64,000 bases of DNA. Source: Cupriavidus sp. (lineage in GTDB: Bacteria > Pseudomonadota > Gammaproteobacteria > Burkholderiales > Burkholderiaceae). How positions within the stretch are numbered: the stretch's first letter is position 1; the number at the start of each line of letters is the position of its first letter. Position numbers and translations under genes: made by a program. Below are positions 40,011-49,947 of the stretch, piece after piece. The notes beneath the pieces are model-generated. The model had not been told where the DNA came from. It made no database searches and saw only the letters and a program-made list of their open reading frames with translations. The stretch lies in NCBI GenBank assembly GCA_031181345.1, contig JAPSLC010000003.1, forward strand, positions 110,892-174,891, given 5' to 3'.

Positions 40011-40050
40011 GCGTTGTCTCCTGTTGCTCGTTGCTGTGGGGACAAACAGC

Positions 40051-40065
40051 GCAGCAACCGTGCCA
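40051..40065 (-). promoter_or_regulatory. Candidate sigma54 (-24/-12) promoter of the acyl-CoA carboxylase operon
   Basis: Reverse strand TGGCACGGTTGCTGC; GG and GC spaced 10 nt, matches TGGCACG-N4-TTGC at all but one position; divergent gene is a sigma54 activator. Confidence 0.8.
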
Positions 40066-40191
40066 GGCGGGATCGCCGCCGCAAGTCGTTGATTTAGTTG
40101 GGACAAACCTTGTACGGGAGATCCGTGGCTGTTAATGTGTCCGCGATAACGACACAACAGGACACGATTGTGTCCGCACAGGAGACAGGTT

Positions 40192-42009
40192 TTGTCGTCA
40201 CTGAAGACACACGCAGGGACATCGAGCCCCCCGCCGGACCCCCTTGGCGCGCTGGTGATCGACCGCGACGGGCAGGTGATTGCGGCAACCGGCATCGCCA
40301 GCGACGCGGCGCTGGCCCGCGCCGCGGTGGCCGCATTGGCAGAAGTCCCCACCGCCGATATCCCGGCGGCAAACGGCCGCACGGACCACGATCGCGCTAT
40401 TCGCCCCCACCTGTTCGAGGTGACCGCGCCTGGCACCGAGGCAACGCGCCATATCGCAGTGGCACTGGCCGACGGTACGACGACGCTGGTGCTGCTGCAT
40501 CGTCCCGGCGCCGCCACGGCGCTGTTCGATTTCCTCGGCGCCGTGCCCTTCGCCGGCGCCATCCTCGAACACTTCATCACCAACCCGTACCAGGCGATCA
40601 CCGTGGCCGACCGCGACGGCCGCATGCGCTATATCAGCCCGGTGCACGAACGTTTTCTCGGGCTGCGCACCGGCGAGGGCATCGGCCAGCCGGCCGAGCG
40701 CGTGATTCCCAACTCGCGGCTGCCGCAGGTCGCGGCCACCGGCAAGGCCGAGATCGGTCAGCTGCAGCGGATGAATGGCGTCACCCGCGTGGTCAACCGC
40801 ATTCCCATCGTCGAGCACGGCGAGGTGGTCGGCGCGATCGGCCAGGTCCTGTTCAAGGAACCCGAGGCGATCGCCCGAATGCACAAGGAGGTCAGCGAAT
40901 TGCGCTCGCAGGTTGCCCACTACCGGCGCGCGCTGGACGATCTGCGCGGCGGTCCAGGCCGCCTGATCGGCGACAGCGCGCCGATGCAGCGGTTGCGGCG
41001 GGAGATCGAGACGGTCGCGCGGCTCGACGTGCCGGTGCTGATCCTGGGCGAAAGCGGCACCGGCAAGGAGCTCGTCGCACGCGCGATCCACGAGGCGAGC
41101 CAGCGCGATGGCGGCGAAACCCGGGACGGCAAGCCGCTGGTCAGCCTGAACCTCGCGGCGTTGCCGGCCACGCTGATCGAATCCGAGCTGTTTGGCCACG
41201 CGGCCGGGGCCTTCACCGGCAGCCGCCGCCAGGGTCAGTCCGGCAAGCTGGAACAGGCGGCCGGCGGCACGCTGTTTCTGGACGAGGTCGCCGATATTCC
41301 GATGGAGATGCAGGTCAAGCTGCTGCGCGTGCTGGAGGATCACCTGGTCGAACGCATCGGCAGCCGCCAGGCGCGCCGCATCGACTTCCGGCTGGTGGCG
41401 GCGACCAATCGCGACATCCAGGCGCTGATCGACGCCGGCCGCTTTCGCCTCGACCTGTACTACCGCCTCAGCGGCGTGGTGCTGCGCATCCCGGCGCTGC
41501 GCCAGCGCCGCGAAGATATCCCGGCCCTGCTGCAGCATTTCGTGCAGGGCTTCTGCCAACGCAACAATGTGCCGGTGCCGACCATCGACAGCGCAGTCCC
41601 CCGCCATCTGGCCGAACGCCCGTGGCCCGGGAATATCCGTCAACTACGGCAGAAGATCGAGGAAGCGCTGGTCTTCTGCGACGGCGGCCGCCTGCGGGTG
41701 ACCGACTTCGCCCGCGGCGACGAGAGCGCGGCAGCAGCATTGGCGCCCGACGCGGCGCCGCACCCGCTCGCGCGAAGCTATGCCGAACACGAGGGGGAGG
41801 ACGAGCTGCGTGGCGAGACACCGACGGCCATTGCGACCACGCCGCCTTCCCGTCCCGGCGCGCTGCGGGAACTGGCCTATGAAGCGGCGCTCAAGGCCAT
41901 CGCCGACCACGGCGGCAACAAGAAACGCGCCGCGCAGGCGCTGGGGATTTCGCGCTCGCATTTGTATACGTTGCTGGCACGGGGGGCGGGGGGCGGAGCC
42001 GATCGATAG
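40192..42009 (+). CDS. Sigma54-dependent transcriptional regulator (PAS, AAA+, Fis HTH)
   Basis: [19 protein letters not shown] Walker A, GAFTGS loop, [13 protein letters not shown] Walker B, C-terminal [22 protein letters not shown] start after SD caggagaca is preferred (alternative TTG at 40168). Confidence 0.93.
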   Translation: MSSLKTHAGTSSPPPDPLGALVIDRDGQVIAATGIASDAALARAAVAALAEVPTADIPAANGRTDHDRAIRPHLFEVTAPGTEATRHIAVALADGTTTLVLLHRPGAATALFDFLGAVPFAGAILEHFITNPYQAITVADRDGRMRYISPVHERFLGLRTGEGIGQPAERVIPNSRLPQVAATGKAEIGQLQRMNGVTRVVNRIPIVEHGEVVGAIGQVLFKEPEAIARMHKEVSELRSQVAHYRRALDDLRGGPGRLIGDSAPMQRLRREIETVARLDVPVLILGESGTGKELVARAIHEASQRDGGETRDGKPLVSLNLAALPATLIESELFGHAAGAFTGSRRQGQSGKLEQAAGGTLFLDEVADIPMEMQVKLLRVLEDHLVERIGSRQARRIDFRLVAATNRDIQALIDAGRFRLDLYYRLSGVVLRIPALRQRREDIPALLQHFVQGFCQRNNVPVPTIDSAVPRHLAERPWPGNIRQLRQKIEEALVFCDGGRLRVTDFARGDESAAAALAPDAAPHPLARSYAEHEGEDELRGETPTAIATTPPSRPGALRELAYEAALKAIADHGGNKKRAAQALGISRSHLYTLLARGAGGGADR

Positions 42010-42027
42010 CAAGCCAGACCGAGGCCT

Positions 42028-42975
42028 TTACCGTGGCCCTGCGTCGATCCAACTTCCTTGCTCGGCGAATCGCGCTTCGAGCAGTTCGACTTGCCTCGCA
42101 AATTCGGCAGGGCGCCGCTGGCGAAAAGTTTTCAAGTTCCCGAGCTTCCATCGCAATGCCGGCAGCTCGCCGACATGCCCGCACTGGAGCAGCGACCAGT
42201 CCGGTGCCGCCCGGGACAGTCCTAGCAGGAATTCCTTGTGCCGCTTGCCGAGCCGCCTTGGCAGTTCGTGCTTCACCCGCTTGCGGGTATCGATCAGTGT
42301 GCTCAAGGGGCAGTCGACCTCTGTCATGCCGACAAAGGCACGGTCATACTCGGCCTCGATCTCCTTGTCGTTTCCGAAAAGCACCTCGTGGACGGGACGA
42401 TTGTGGCCTGCGAGATAGGCCACGAAGCATTCCACCATGCCGTCCGTGATCCCACCCGATTCGTACAGTTGCCATACGTCGAACAGGTCGCGGGGATGCT
42501 GCCTGTCCAGCGCAGCCACGAGCTTGCCGGCGTAGAGCTCGTCGGGAGCGAGAATCGGCACCTCGAATTCGACGCCGAAAAGGTCTGCCGTCTTCGTGCT
42601 CAACGCGCGTTGCTCGACTGGGAGCACGGTGCCACGAAATACCAGATTGACCTCGACCTTCACCTGACTGACGTCGTTGCCGACGACGAGCTTGGACTCG
42701 CGCTGATCGCGTGCGCCGATCAGTCTTGTGCGCAGACCAAGCGCTGCGACGCGCTGCGCGATGGCAGCGAGCTCATGCTGGATGGCGCATAACGCTTCCT
42801 CTCTTTGCACGTCGCGCGGAACATATACCACGTCGATGTCCACGGACAGGCGCGGCATATCGCGAACGAACAGGTTGATGGCGGTGCCGCCCTTCATGGC
42901 GAACAGGTCGCCGGCAAAGACGGTAGGAGCGACGGCAAGCAGGAGACGGACAGTATCGGCGTAGGCGTTATCCAT
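42028..42975 (-). CDS. AbiEii/AbiGii family nucleotidyltransferase toxin
   Basis: FAMKGGTAINLFVRDMPRLSVDIDVVYVPRDVQREEAL: GG-hallmark and DxDxVY motif; ILAPDELYAGKLVAALDRQHPRDLFDVWQLYESGG. Confidence 0.92.
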   Translation of the reverse strand: MDNAYADTVRLLLAVAPTVFAGDLFAMKGGTAINLFVRDMPRLSVDIDVVYVPRDVQREEALCAIQHELAAIAQRVAALGLRTRLIGARDQRESKLVVGNDVSQVKVEVNLVFRGTVLPVEQRALSTKTADLFGVEFEVPILAPDELYAGKLVAALDRQHPRDLFDVWQLYESGGITDGMVECFVAYLAGHNRPVHEVLFGNDKEIEAEYDRAFVGMTEVDCPLSTLIDTRKRVKHELPRRLGKRHKEFLLGLSRAAPDWSLLQCGHVGELPALRWKLGNLKTFRQRRPAEFARQVELLEARFAEQGSWIDAGPR

Positions 42976-43726
42976 GGGGCTTCAGGCAGAGCAACGTGCC
43001 GTCGTCGAGACGGCTGATCCATCGCTTGTTGCTGCCTGAGCGTACCGGGTACTGTGCCAGCAGGGCATCGACGTCGACCAGTTCGGTCTCTCGAGCCCAC
43101 GTCAAAAAAAGCCGAACGGCCTTGACGCTGGTGCAGCACGATAACAATTGTCCGAGCAGGTCCTTGCGAGGGGAACGTAAAACGTCGAAGACGTTACGCG
43201 CCTCCTCCAGACTTTGCTTAACACCTACCTCGTAAAGCATCTCAAGTGCTGCCCGCTCTGGGACCGACACGCGCACTCCCGTGGACATGCCGGGCGGCGT
43301 GATCAGCGTCCGCTCTGCCAGCGCCGAGTCTGACCAATCGAACAAGCGGGCATGAACATAGCGCGCCGGATGCCGATGTGTGAACCACTCTGGAAGGGAA
43401 TAGCGGGTATCGCCCCACAGCACGAGCGCCTGGCCGCTGCCCAGGTTGTGTCGCATTCCCTGCCAGGCGAGAGCCGTTTTGCCGCCTACGTGGAGGCCGG
43501 GCACTTGCTGCTGCAGGAAACGCAGAGAGCCATCGACGCCGAAGTCGTCGTTGGGAAAGGCATAAACACCTTGTGCAAGGCGAAGCAGCCAGCCGCCGTC
43601 GGCATACCGCGCCGCGAGCTGTGGCGACACCCCAAATTCGCGCAGCGTGGCCAGGTCGAACGGCGCCCCCCGGTGCAGTCCGGTTTGCAGGCGCTTGATT
43701 ATCTGGTATCGGGTAACTTCAACCAT
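42968..43726 (-). CDS. AbiEi family antitoxin/transcriptional regulator
   Basis: N-terminal wHTH (LREFGVSPQLAARYADGGWLLRLAQGVYAFP), overlaps and precedes AbiEii. Confidence 0.9.
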   Translation of the reverse strand: MVEVTRYQIIKRLQTGLHRGAPFDLATLREFGVSPQLAARYADGGWLLRLAQGVYAFPNDDFGVDGSLRFLQQQVPGLHVGGKTALAWQGMRHNLGSGQALVLWGDTRYSLPEWFTHRHPARYVHARLFDWSDSALAERTLITPPGMSTGVRVSVPERAALEMLYEVGVKQSLEEARNVFDVLRSPRKDLLGQLLSCCTSVKAVRLFLTWARETELVDVDALLAQYPVRSGSNKRWISRLDDGTLLCLKPHG

Positions 43727-43743
43727 GATTGAAGAATAGCACC

Positions 43744-43826
43744 AGATCTAATCAAGCGTGGCAGGTCTGATTGATTCACCCCCGAGGATTCTCGTCCTGG
43801 TTTATTTCCACGGCAAGATCTAATCA
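43744..43826. promoter_or_regulatory. Candidate AbiEi operator region
   Basis: Exact direct repeat agatctaatca at 43744-43754 and 43816-43826, with related inverted aggtctgattgatt between. Confidence 0.5.
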
Positions 43827-43894
43827 GATGACGTCCGCGGTGGTGCATCCCCCGGAGACGAACTCGCCAGGGACATACGACGCCGCCCTGCGCG

Positions 43895-45064
43895 TCAGCC
43901 CGCCTGCCCGAACGCCGCCATCAGCCGCGCCACCGCCGCCGGCACGTCGGCCGCCTCGGTGATCGCGCGCACCACGGCCGCGCTGCCGACGCCCGCTTCC
44001 AGCACCTGCGGCAGATTGCCGGCGTCGACGCCGCCGATGCCGACCAGCGCCGGCACCTGCTCGCGCATCAGGCGGGCATAGGCGTAAAAGCGTCCCAGAC
44101 CTTGCGGCTGGGTCGGCATGACCTTGGTGGTGGTCGGAAAGATGGCGCCGAGCGCCAGATAGCTGGGGCGCAGCGGGGCGACGCGCAGCATCTCGGCGTA
44201 GCCATGCGTGGAAACGCCCAGCCGCAGGCCGGAGGCGCGCAGCGCGTCGAGGTCGGCTTCGTCCAGGTCTTCCTGGCCCAGGTGGATGCCGTAGATGCCG
44301 CTGGCCGCGCTGTCGTTGCCGTTGGCGGCGTGATAGTCCAGTGCGGCGCGCCAATGGTCGTTGATGAACAGCCGGCTGCGGCTGCCGCGCGCGGCCACCG
44401 CGGCGCGGGCGATCTGCTCGCGCACCGCGGCCGCGTCGTCGGACTTGAAGCGCAGTTGCACAGTCGGGACGTCGAGCGGCACCAGCCGTTCGATCCAGTC
44501 GGCGGTCGGCACCACGGCGTAGAGGCCAAGGCGCGCGGGGCATGGCACGAAGGGTTCGACCGATTGTTCGGGCGCGACCAGCGCGGCATGCCGCACCCGC
44601 GGGAAGCGGGCGAACTCGGCGGGCCAGTCCAGCGTGCCGGGTTGCCAGGCGCGCGCCAGGCACAGCGCATCGTGCGCGGGGAAATGCAGCGCCAGCGTGG
44701 CCAGCAGCGTCGCGACGAAGGACGGCGATTGCGCGGCATCGTCGTTGGCGTCGGCCGGCGTTGCAAACACCCAGGTCCCCATCGGCGAGCGCACCGTGTC
44801 GATCCACTGGCCGCCCTCGCGCTCCGTCTGGATCAGCATCGCGCCGCGCGCGGCGACGCGTTCGATCGTGGCGGCATCAACCTCGCCGTCGGCCAGCAAC
44901 AGATCCGCCTGGCCCAGCGTTTCGGCGGCATCGGCGGTCAGCGTGTCCTGCAGCCGCCAGGCGCGCCAGCCGCGGTCGGCCAGGCCGAAGGTTTCGCCAT
45001 GGCGCGCGACCAGTGCGGATTGCAGCGCCGTATCGACCGGCATCGGCGTCGGTTGGCGCGTCAT
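43895..45064 (-). CDS. thiE: Thiamine phosphate synthase with N-terminal extension
   Basis: C-terminal half LGLYAVVPTADWIERLV...VQLRFKSDDAAAVREQI...LFINDHWRAAL...GIHLGQEDL...GVSTHGYAEML...YLALGAIFPTTTK...VGIGGV; ~180-aa extra N-terminus. Confidence 0.92.
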   Translation of the reverse strand: MTRQPTPMPVDTALQSALVARHGETFGLADRGWRAWRLQDTLTADAAETLGQADLLLADGEVDAATIERVAARGAMLIQTEREGGQWIDTVRSPMGTWVFATPADANDDAAQSPSFVATLLATLALHFPAHDALCLARAWQPGTLDWPAEFARFPRVRHAALVAPEQSVEPFVPCPARLGLYAVVPTADWIERLVPLDVPTVQLRFKSDDAAAVREQIARAAVAARGSRSRLFINDHWRAALDYHAANGNDSAASGIYGIHLGQEDLDEADLDALRASGLRLGVSTHGYAEMLRVAPLRPSYLALGAIFPTTTKVMPTQPQGLGRFYAYARLMREQVPALVGIGGVDAGNLPQVLEAGVGSAAVVRAITEAADVPAAVARLMAAFGQAG

Positions 45065-45888
45065 GCGTGCTCCTGTGCGTGCCAGAACGGCATGCCGACC
45101 ACCGGCGTGCTGGCCTGCGCGATCTCGCGCTCGGGCATCGGTCCGGCCAGATAGGCCAGGCGCCCCGCCTCGACCGCACGGGCGAAGGCGCGCGCCATCT
45201 CGATCGGATAGGCGGCCTGCGCCACCGCGGTGTTGAGCAGCACGCCGTCGTAGCCCCATTCGAGCACCTGCGCCGCATGCGACGGCAGGCCCAGGCCCGC
45301 GTCGACGATCAGCGGCGTGTCGGGCAGGCGATCGCGCAGCACCCGCATCGCGTGCGGATTGACCGCGCCCTTGCCGGTGCCGATCGGCGCGGCCCACGGC
45401 ATCAGCGCCTGGCAGCCGGCGTCGAGGAGGCGCCGGCACAGCACCAGGTCCTCGGTGCAATACGGCAGCACCTTGAAGCCTTCCTTGATCAGCGTCTCGG
45501 CCACCGCCGGCAGGTTCAGCGTGTCGGGCTGCAGCGTGTAGTCGTCGCCGACCAGTTCCAGCTTGATCCAGTCGGTCTCGAACACCTCGCGCGCCATCAT
45601 CGCGGTGGTGATCGCCTCCTGCGCCGCCATGCATCCGGCGGTATTGGGCAGCACCGGCACCTGCATCGACTTGAGCATCTGCCAGAAGGCCTGGCCGCCC
45701 TCGCCGTCGCCGACCGCGCCCTGGCGGCGCAGCGCCACCGTCAGCATGGCCGGCCGTGCGGCGTCGACCGCGGACTGCAGCGTCGCCGGCGACGGATAGC
45801 GCGCGGTGCCCAGCAGCAGGCGGGAAGAAAACGATTCGCCGTAGAGCACGAAGGGATCGCGCACGGCATCCTGGGTCGGGAAGGTCAT
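45061..45888 (-). CDS. thiG: Thiazole synthase
   Basis: FVLYGESFSSRLLLGTARYPSPATLQSAVDAARPAMLTVALRRQ...VLPNTAGCMAAQEAI...KLELVGDDYTLQPD. Confidence 0.97.
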   Translation of the reverse strand: MTFPTQDAVRDPFVLYGESFSSRLLLGTARYPSPATLQSAVDAARPAMLTVALRRQGAVGDGEGGQAFWQMLKSMQVPVLPNTAGCMAAQEAITTAMMAREVFETDWIKLELVGDDYTLQPDTLNLPAVAETLIKEGFKVLPYCTEDLVLCRRLLDAGCQALMPWAAPIGTGKGAVNPHAMRVLRDRLPDTPLIVDAGLGLPSHAAQVLEWGYDGVLLNTAVAQAAYPIEMARAFARAVEAGRLAYLAGPMPEREIAQASTPVVGMPFWHAQEHA

Positions 45889-45892
45889 GGGA

Positions 45893-46090
45893 TCAGCCTC
45901 CGGTAACGGGTTGCACGAGATCGATGCGGTCGCCGGCGGACAGCGGCGTATCCGCATGGGCGGCGCGCGGCACGAAGCGGCCGTTGAGCGCGGCGGCGAA
46001 GGGTGGCGGGATCTGCGCCGCGGCCACCGCGTCGGCCAGCGTGGCCGGCGCGTTCAGCGCCAGCGGCTTGCCATTGAGCAGGATTTCCAT
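45893..46090 (-). CDS. thiS: Sulfur carrier protein ThiS
   Basis: MEILLNGKPLALNAPATLADAV...GDRIDLVQPVTGG with C-terminal GG. Confidence 0.94.
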   Translation of the reverse strand: MEILLNGKPLALNAPATLADAVAAAQIPPPFAAALNGRFVPRAAHADTPLSAGDRIDLVQPVTGG

Positions 46091-46206
46091 GGTGTTCAGC
46101 GCGTGTGTCATCGGTTGGGACGAACCGGGCAAGGCGACGCTCGACGAACGAGCGCCTTGGGCGGTGGCGTCGGATTCAGCGGCGCGGGATGGCATCGATG
46201 CGGACA

Positions 46207-47418
46207 TCAATGCAGCACCGCATTGCCATGCACGGGCGCGATCATGCCGGGCCAGCGGGCCGAGGCCGGCACCGCATGCGCGGCGGGGTCGCCGTCGGCC
46301 AGTGCGCGCACGACTTCGCAGGCGGCCTCGACCACCGCCGGCGCGATCAGGAAGCCGTGCCGGTACAGGCCATTGAGGCGCACCACGCGCGCCTGCTCGT
46401 CGACCCGCACCGCGGGCAGATGATCGGGACGCGTCGGCCGGCGCTGCACGTTGAGCTCCAGCACGCGGGCCTCGCCGAAGGCCGGATGCAGCGAATAGGC
46501 GGCCGACAGCAGTTCCAGCGCGGAGCGCACGCTCATCGGCGAGTCGTCCTCGCTTTCCAGCTCGGTGGCGCCGATCACGTACAGATGGTTGGGCTTGGGC
46601 GCGATATAGATCGGATAGCGCGGATGCAGCAGCCGCACCGGGCGATGCAGCGAGACCTCGGGCGCGAACACCCGCACCACCTCGCCGCGCAGGCCGCGCA
46701 GGCCCGGCATGCCGCCCGCGCCGCCGATGGCGCCCTCGGCGGGCCACGCGGCACGCGCGCCCAGGCCGCGGCAATCGAGCACGACACGCGCGTCGATGCC
46801 CAGCCGCGGCAGGTCGCGCTCGTCGATCTCGCCCGCTTCCCAGACGCAATGCACGCCGGCGGAGACCGCGCAGGCCAGCAGCGCGCGCAGGGTGCCGCGG
46901 TTGTCCAGCTGGCCCTCGCCCTCGAGCAGCAGCCCTTGCTGGAAGCGCCCGGCCAGCGCGGGTTCGAGCGATGCGATGCCGGCCGCGTCGACCCGCCGCA
47001 GCCGTTCGGCCACCAGTTCGGGCGGCGACACGGCGCGAATACGGCTGGTAAACAAGGGCATCTCGCCGCGGTCGTGGGCGTGCCAGACCACCAGCGTGCC
47101 GTCCTGCTGGAAGAAGACCGGATCGACCGCCGCGGCCTCGTCGGCCTGCTCGTCGTCTTGTTCGGCGTTCAGCTCGGCCACCCATGCGCGCCACAGGTCC
47201 ACGCTGGCGATGCCCAGCTCGACGATGCGGCGCTCGCTGATGGCCGATTCGGCCAGCGGCGCCAGCATCGCGGCGGCGACATGGGCGGCCGCGCCCGCGC
47301 CGTCGGGACCGGCGCGTTCGACCAGGGCCACGCGCAGGCCACCGCGGACCAGGCGCCAGGCGGCCAGGCGTCCGGCCAGGCCGGCGCCGAGAATGGCGAC
47401 GTCAAACTGCTGTTTCAT
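46207..47418 (-). CDS. thiO: FAD-dependent glycine oxidase ThiO
   Basis: FDVAILGAGLAGRLAAWRLVRGGLRVALVE DAO-family FAD motif, located between thiS and thiC. Confidence 0.9.
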   Translation of the reverse strand: MKQQFDVAILGAGLAGRLAAWRLVRGGLRVALVERAGPDGAGAAAHVAAAMLAPLAESAISERRIVELGIASVDLWRAWVAELNAEQDDEQADEAAAVDPVFFQQDGTLVVWHAHDRGEMPLFTSRIRAVSPPELVAERLRRVDAAGIASLEPALAGRFQQGLLLEGEGQLDNRGTLRALLACAVSAGVHCVWEAGEIDERDLPRLGIDARVVLDCRGLGARAAWPAEGAIGGAGGMPGLRGLRGEVVRVFAPEVSLHRPVRLLHPRYPIYIAPKPNHLYVIGATELESEDDSPMSVRSALELLSAAYSLHPAFGEARVLELNVQRRPTRPDHLPAVRVDEQARVVRLNGLYRHGFLIAPAVVEAACEVVRALADGDPAAHAVPASARWPGMIAPVHGNAVLH

Positions 47419-47481
47419 GGGGTGTATTGTGCCAGCCCGGCCGTGGCGGGCCGGGAACATCGATTCGCAAGGAACGCGCTT

Positions 47482-47567
47482 CGTCGCCCCCCGAAGGCGG
47501 GGGCCCAGCGTCTCGATTCCCGTTCGGCCGAATCAAGCCGCTGGGTTCCCGCGTTGCGGGAACGACA
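47482..47567. repeat. REP-like palindrome, family B
   Basis: cgtcgccccccgaaggcgggggcccagcg...cgctgggttcccgcgttgcgggaacgac. Confidence 0.7.
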
Positions 47568-47576
47568 AACGCACGC

Positions 47577-49586
<2,010 letters not shown>

Positions 49587-49592
49587 TCAGTG

Positions 49593-49675
49593 AAACTTCC
49601 CACGCCGGTACTAACCGGATCGGGTTCGAAGGGACTCTCTCAGCCGCACGGCCAATCCGTACGGCACCCCTGTTT
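49593..49675 (-). ncRNA. TPP riboswitch (THI element)
   Basis: Reverse strand GGGGTGCCGTACGGATT...GCGGCTGAGAGAGTCCCTTCGAACCCGATCCGGTTAGTACCGGCGTGGGAAG, upstream of thiC. Confidence 0.97.
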
Positions 49676-49947
49676 CATCCAACGGGGCCAATTTAAGCAC
49701 AAGGGAACTGGCGGCGCCAGCCTTGTTTCATTCGCACTGTGGTGCGCTGCGGTATCGGATCGGCCCCTCGGCGTGACGCCCGGGGCGCCTGCGTCACCCC
49801 GAGCCAGGGCCTCGCGCGTTGCTCTACCATGCAGACAGCGTGTCCGGCATGCAGCGTGCGAAATGCGTGCCGGGCCGCCGACGATTGCAATGGCAACCGC
49901 AATGGCAAAGGCGGGGCAGAGACAGACCGTCCGCCACAGGAGACACC

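Noticed and set aside
37731-40097. 788-aa plus-strand ORF opposite the Bug receptor and carboxylase beta genes
   Set aside because: Crosses two real genes and their intergenic region; low-complexity shadow frame.
41200-41230. GAFTGS instead of GAFTGA in the sigma54 activator loop as evidence of loss of function
   Set aside because: Ser at the last position is common in natural PAS-containing activators; not by itself unusual.
40198-41643. 481-aa minus-strand ORF opposite the sigma54 regulator
   Set aside because: Antisense; regulator frame has Walker A/B, GAFTG and Fis HTH.
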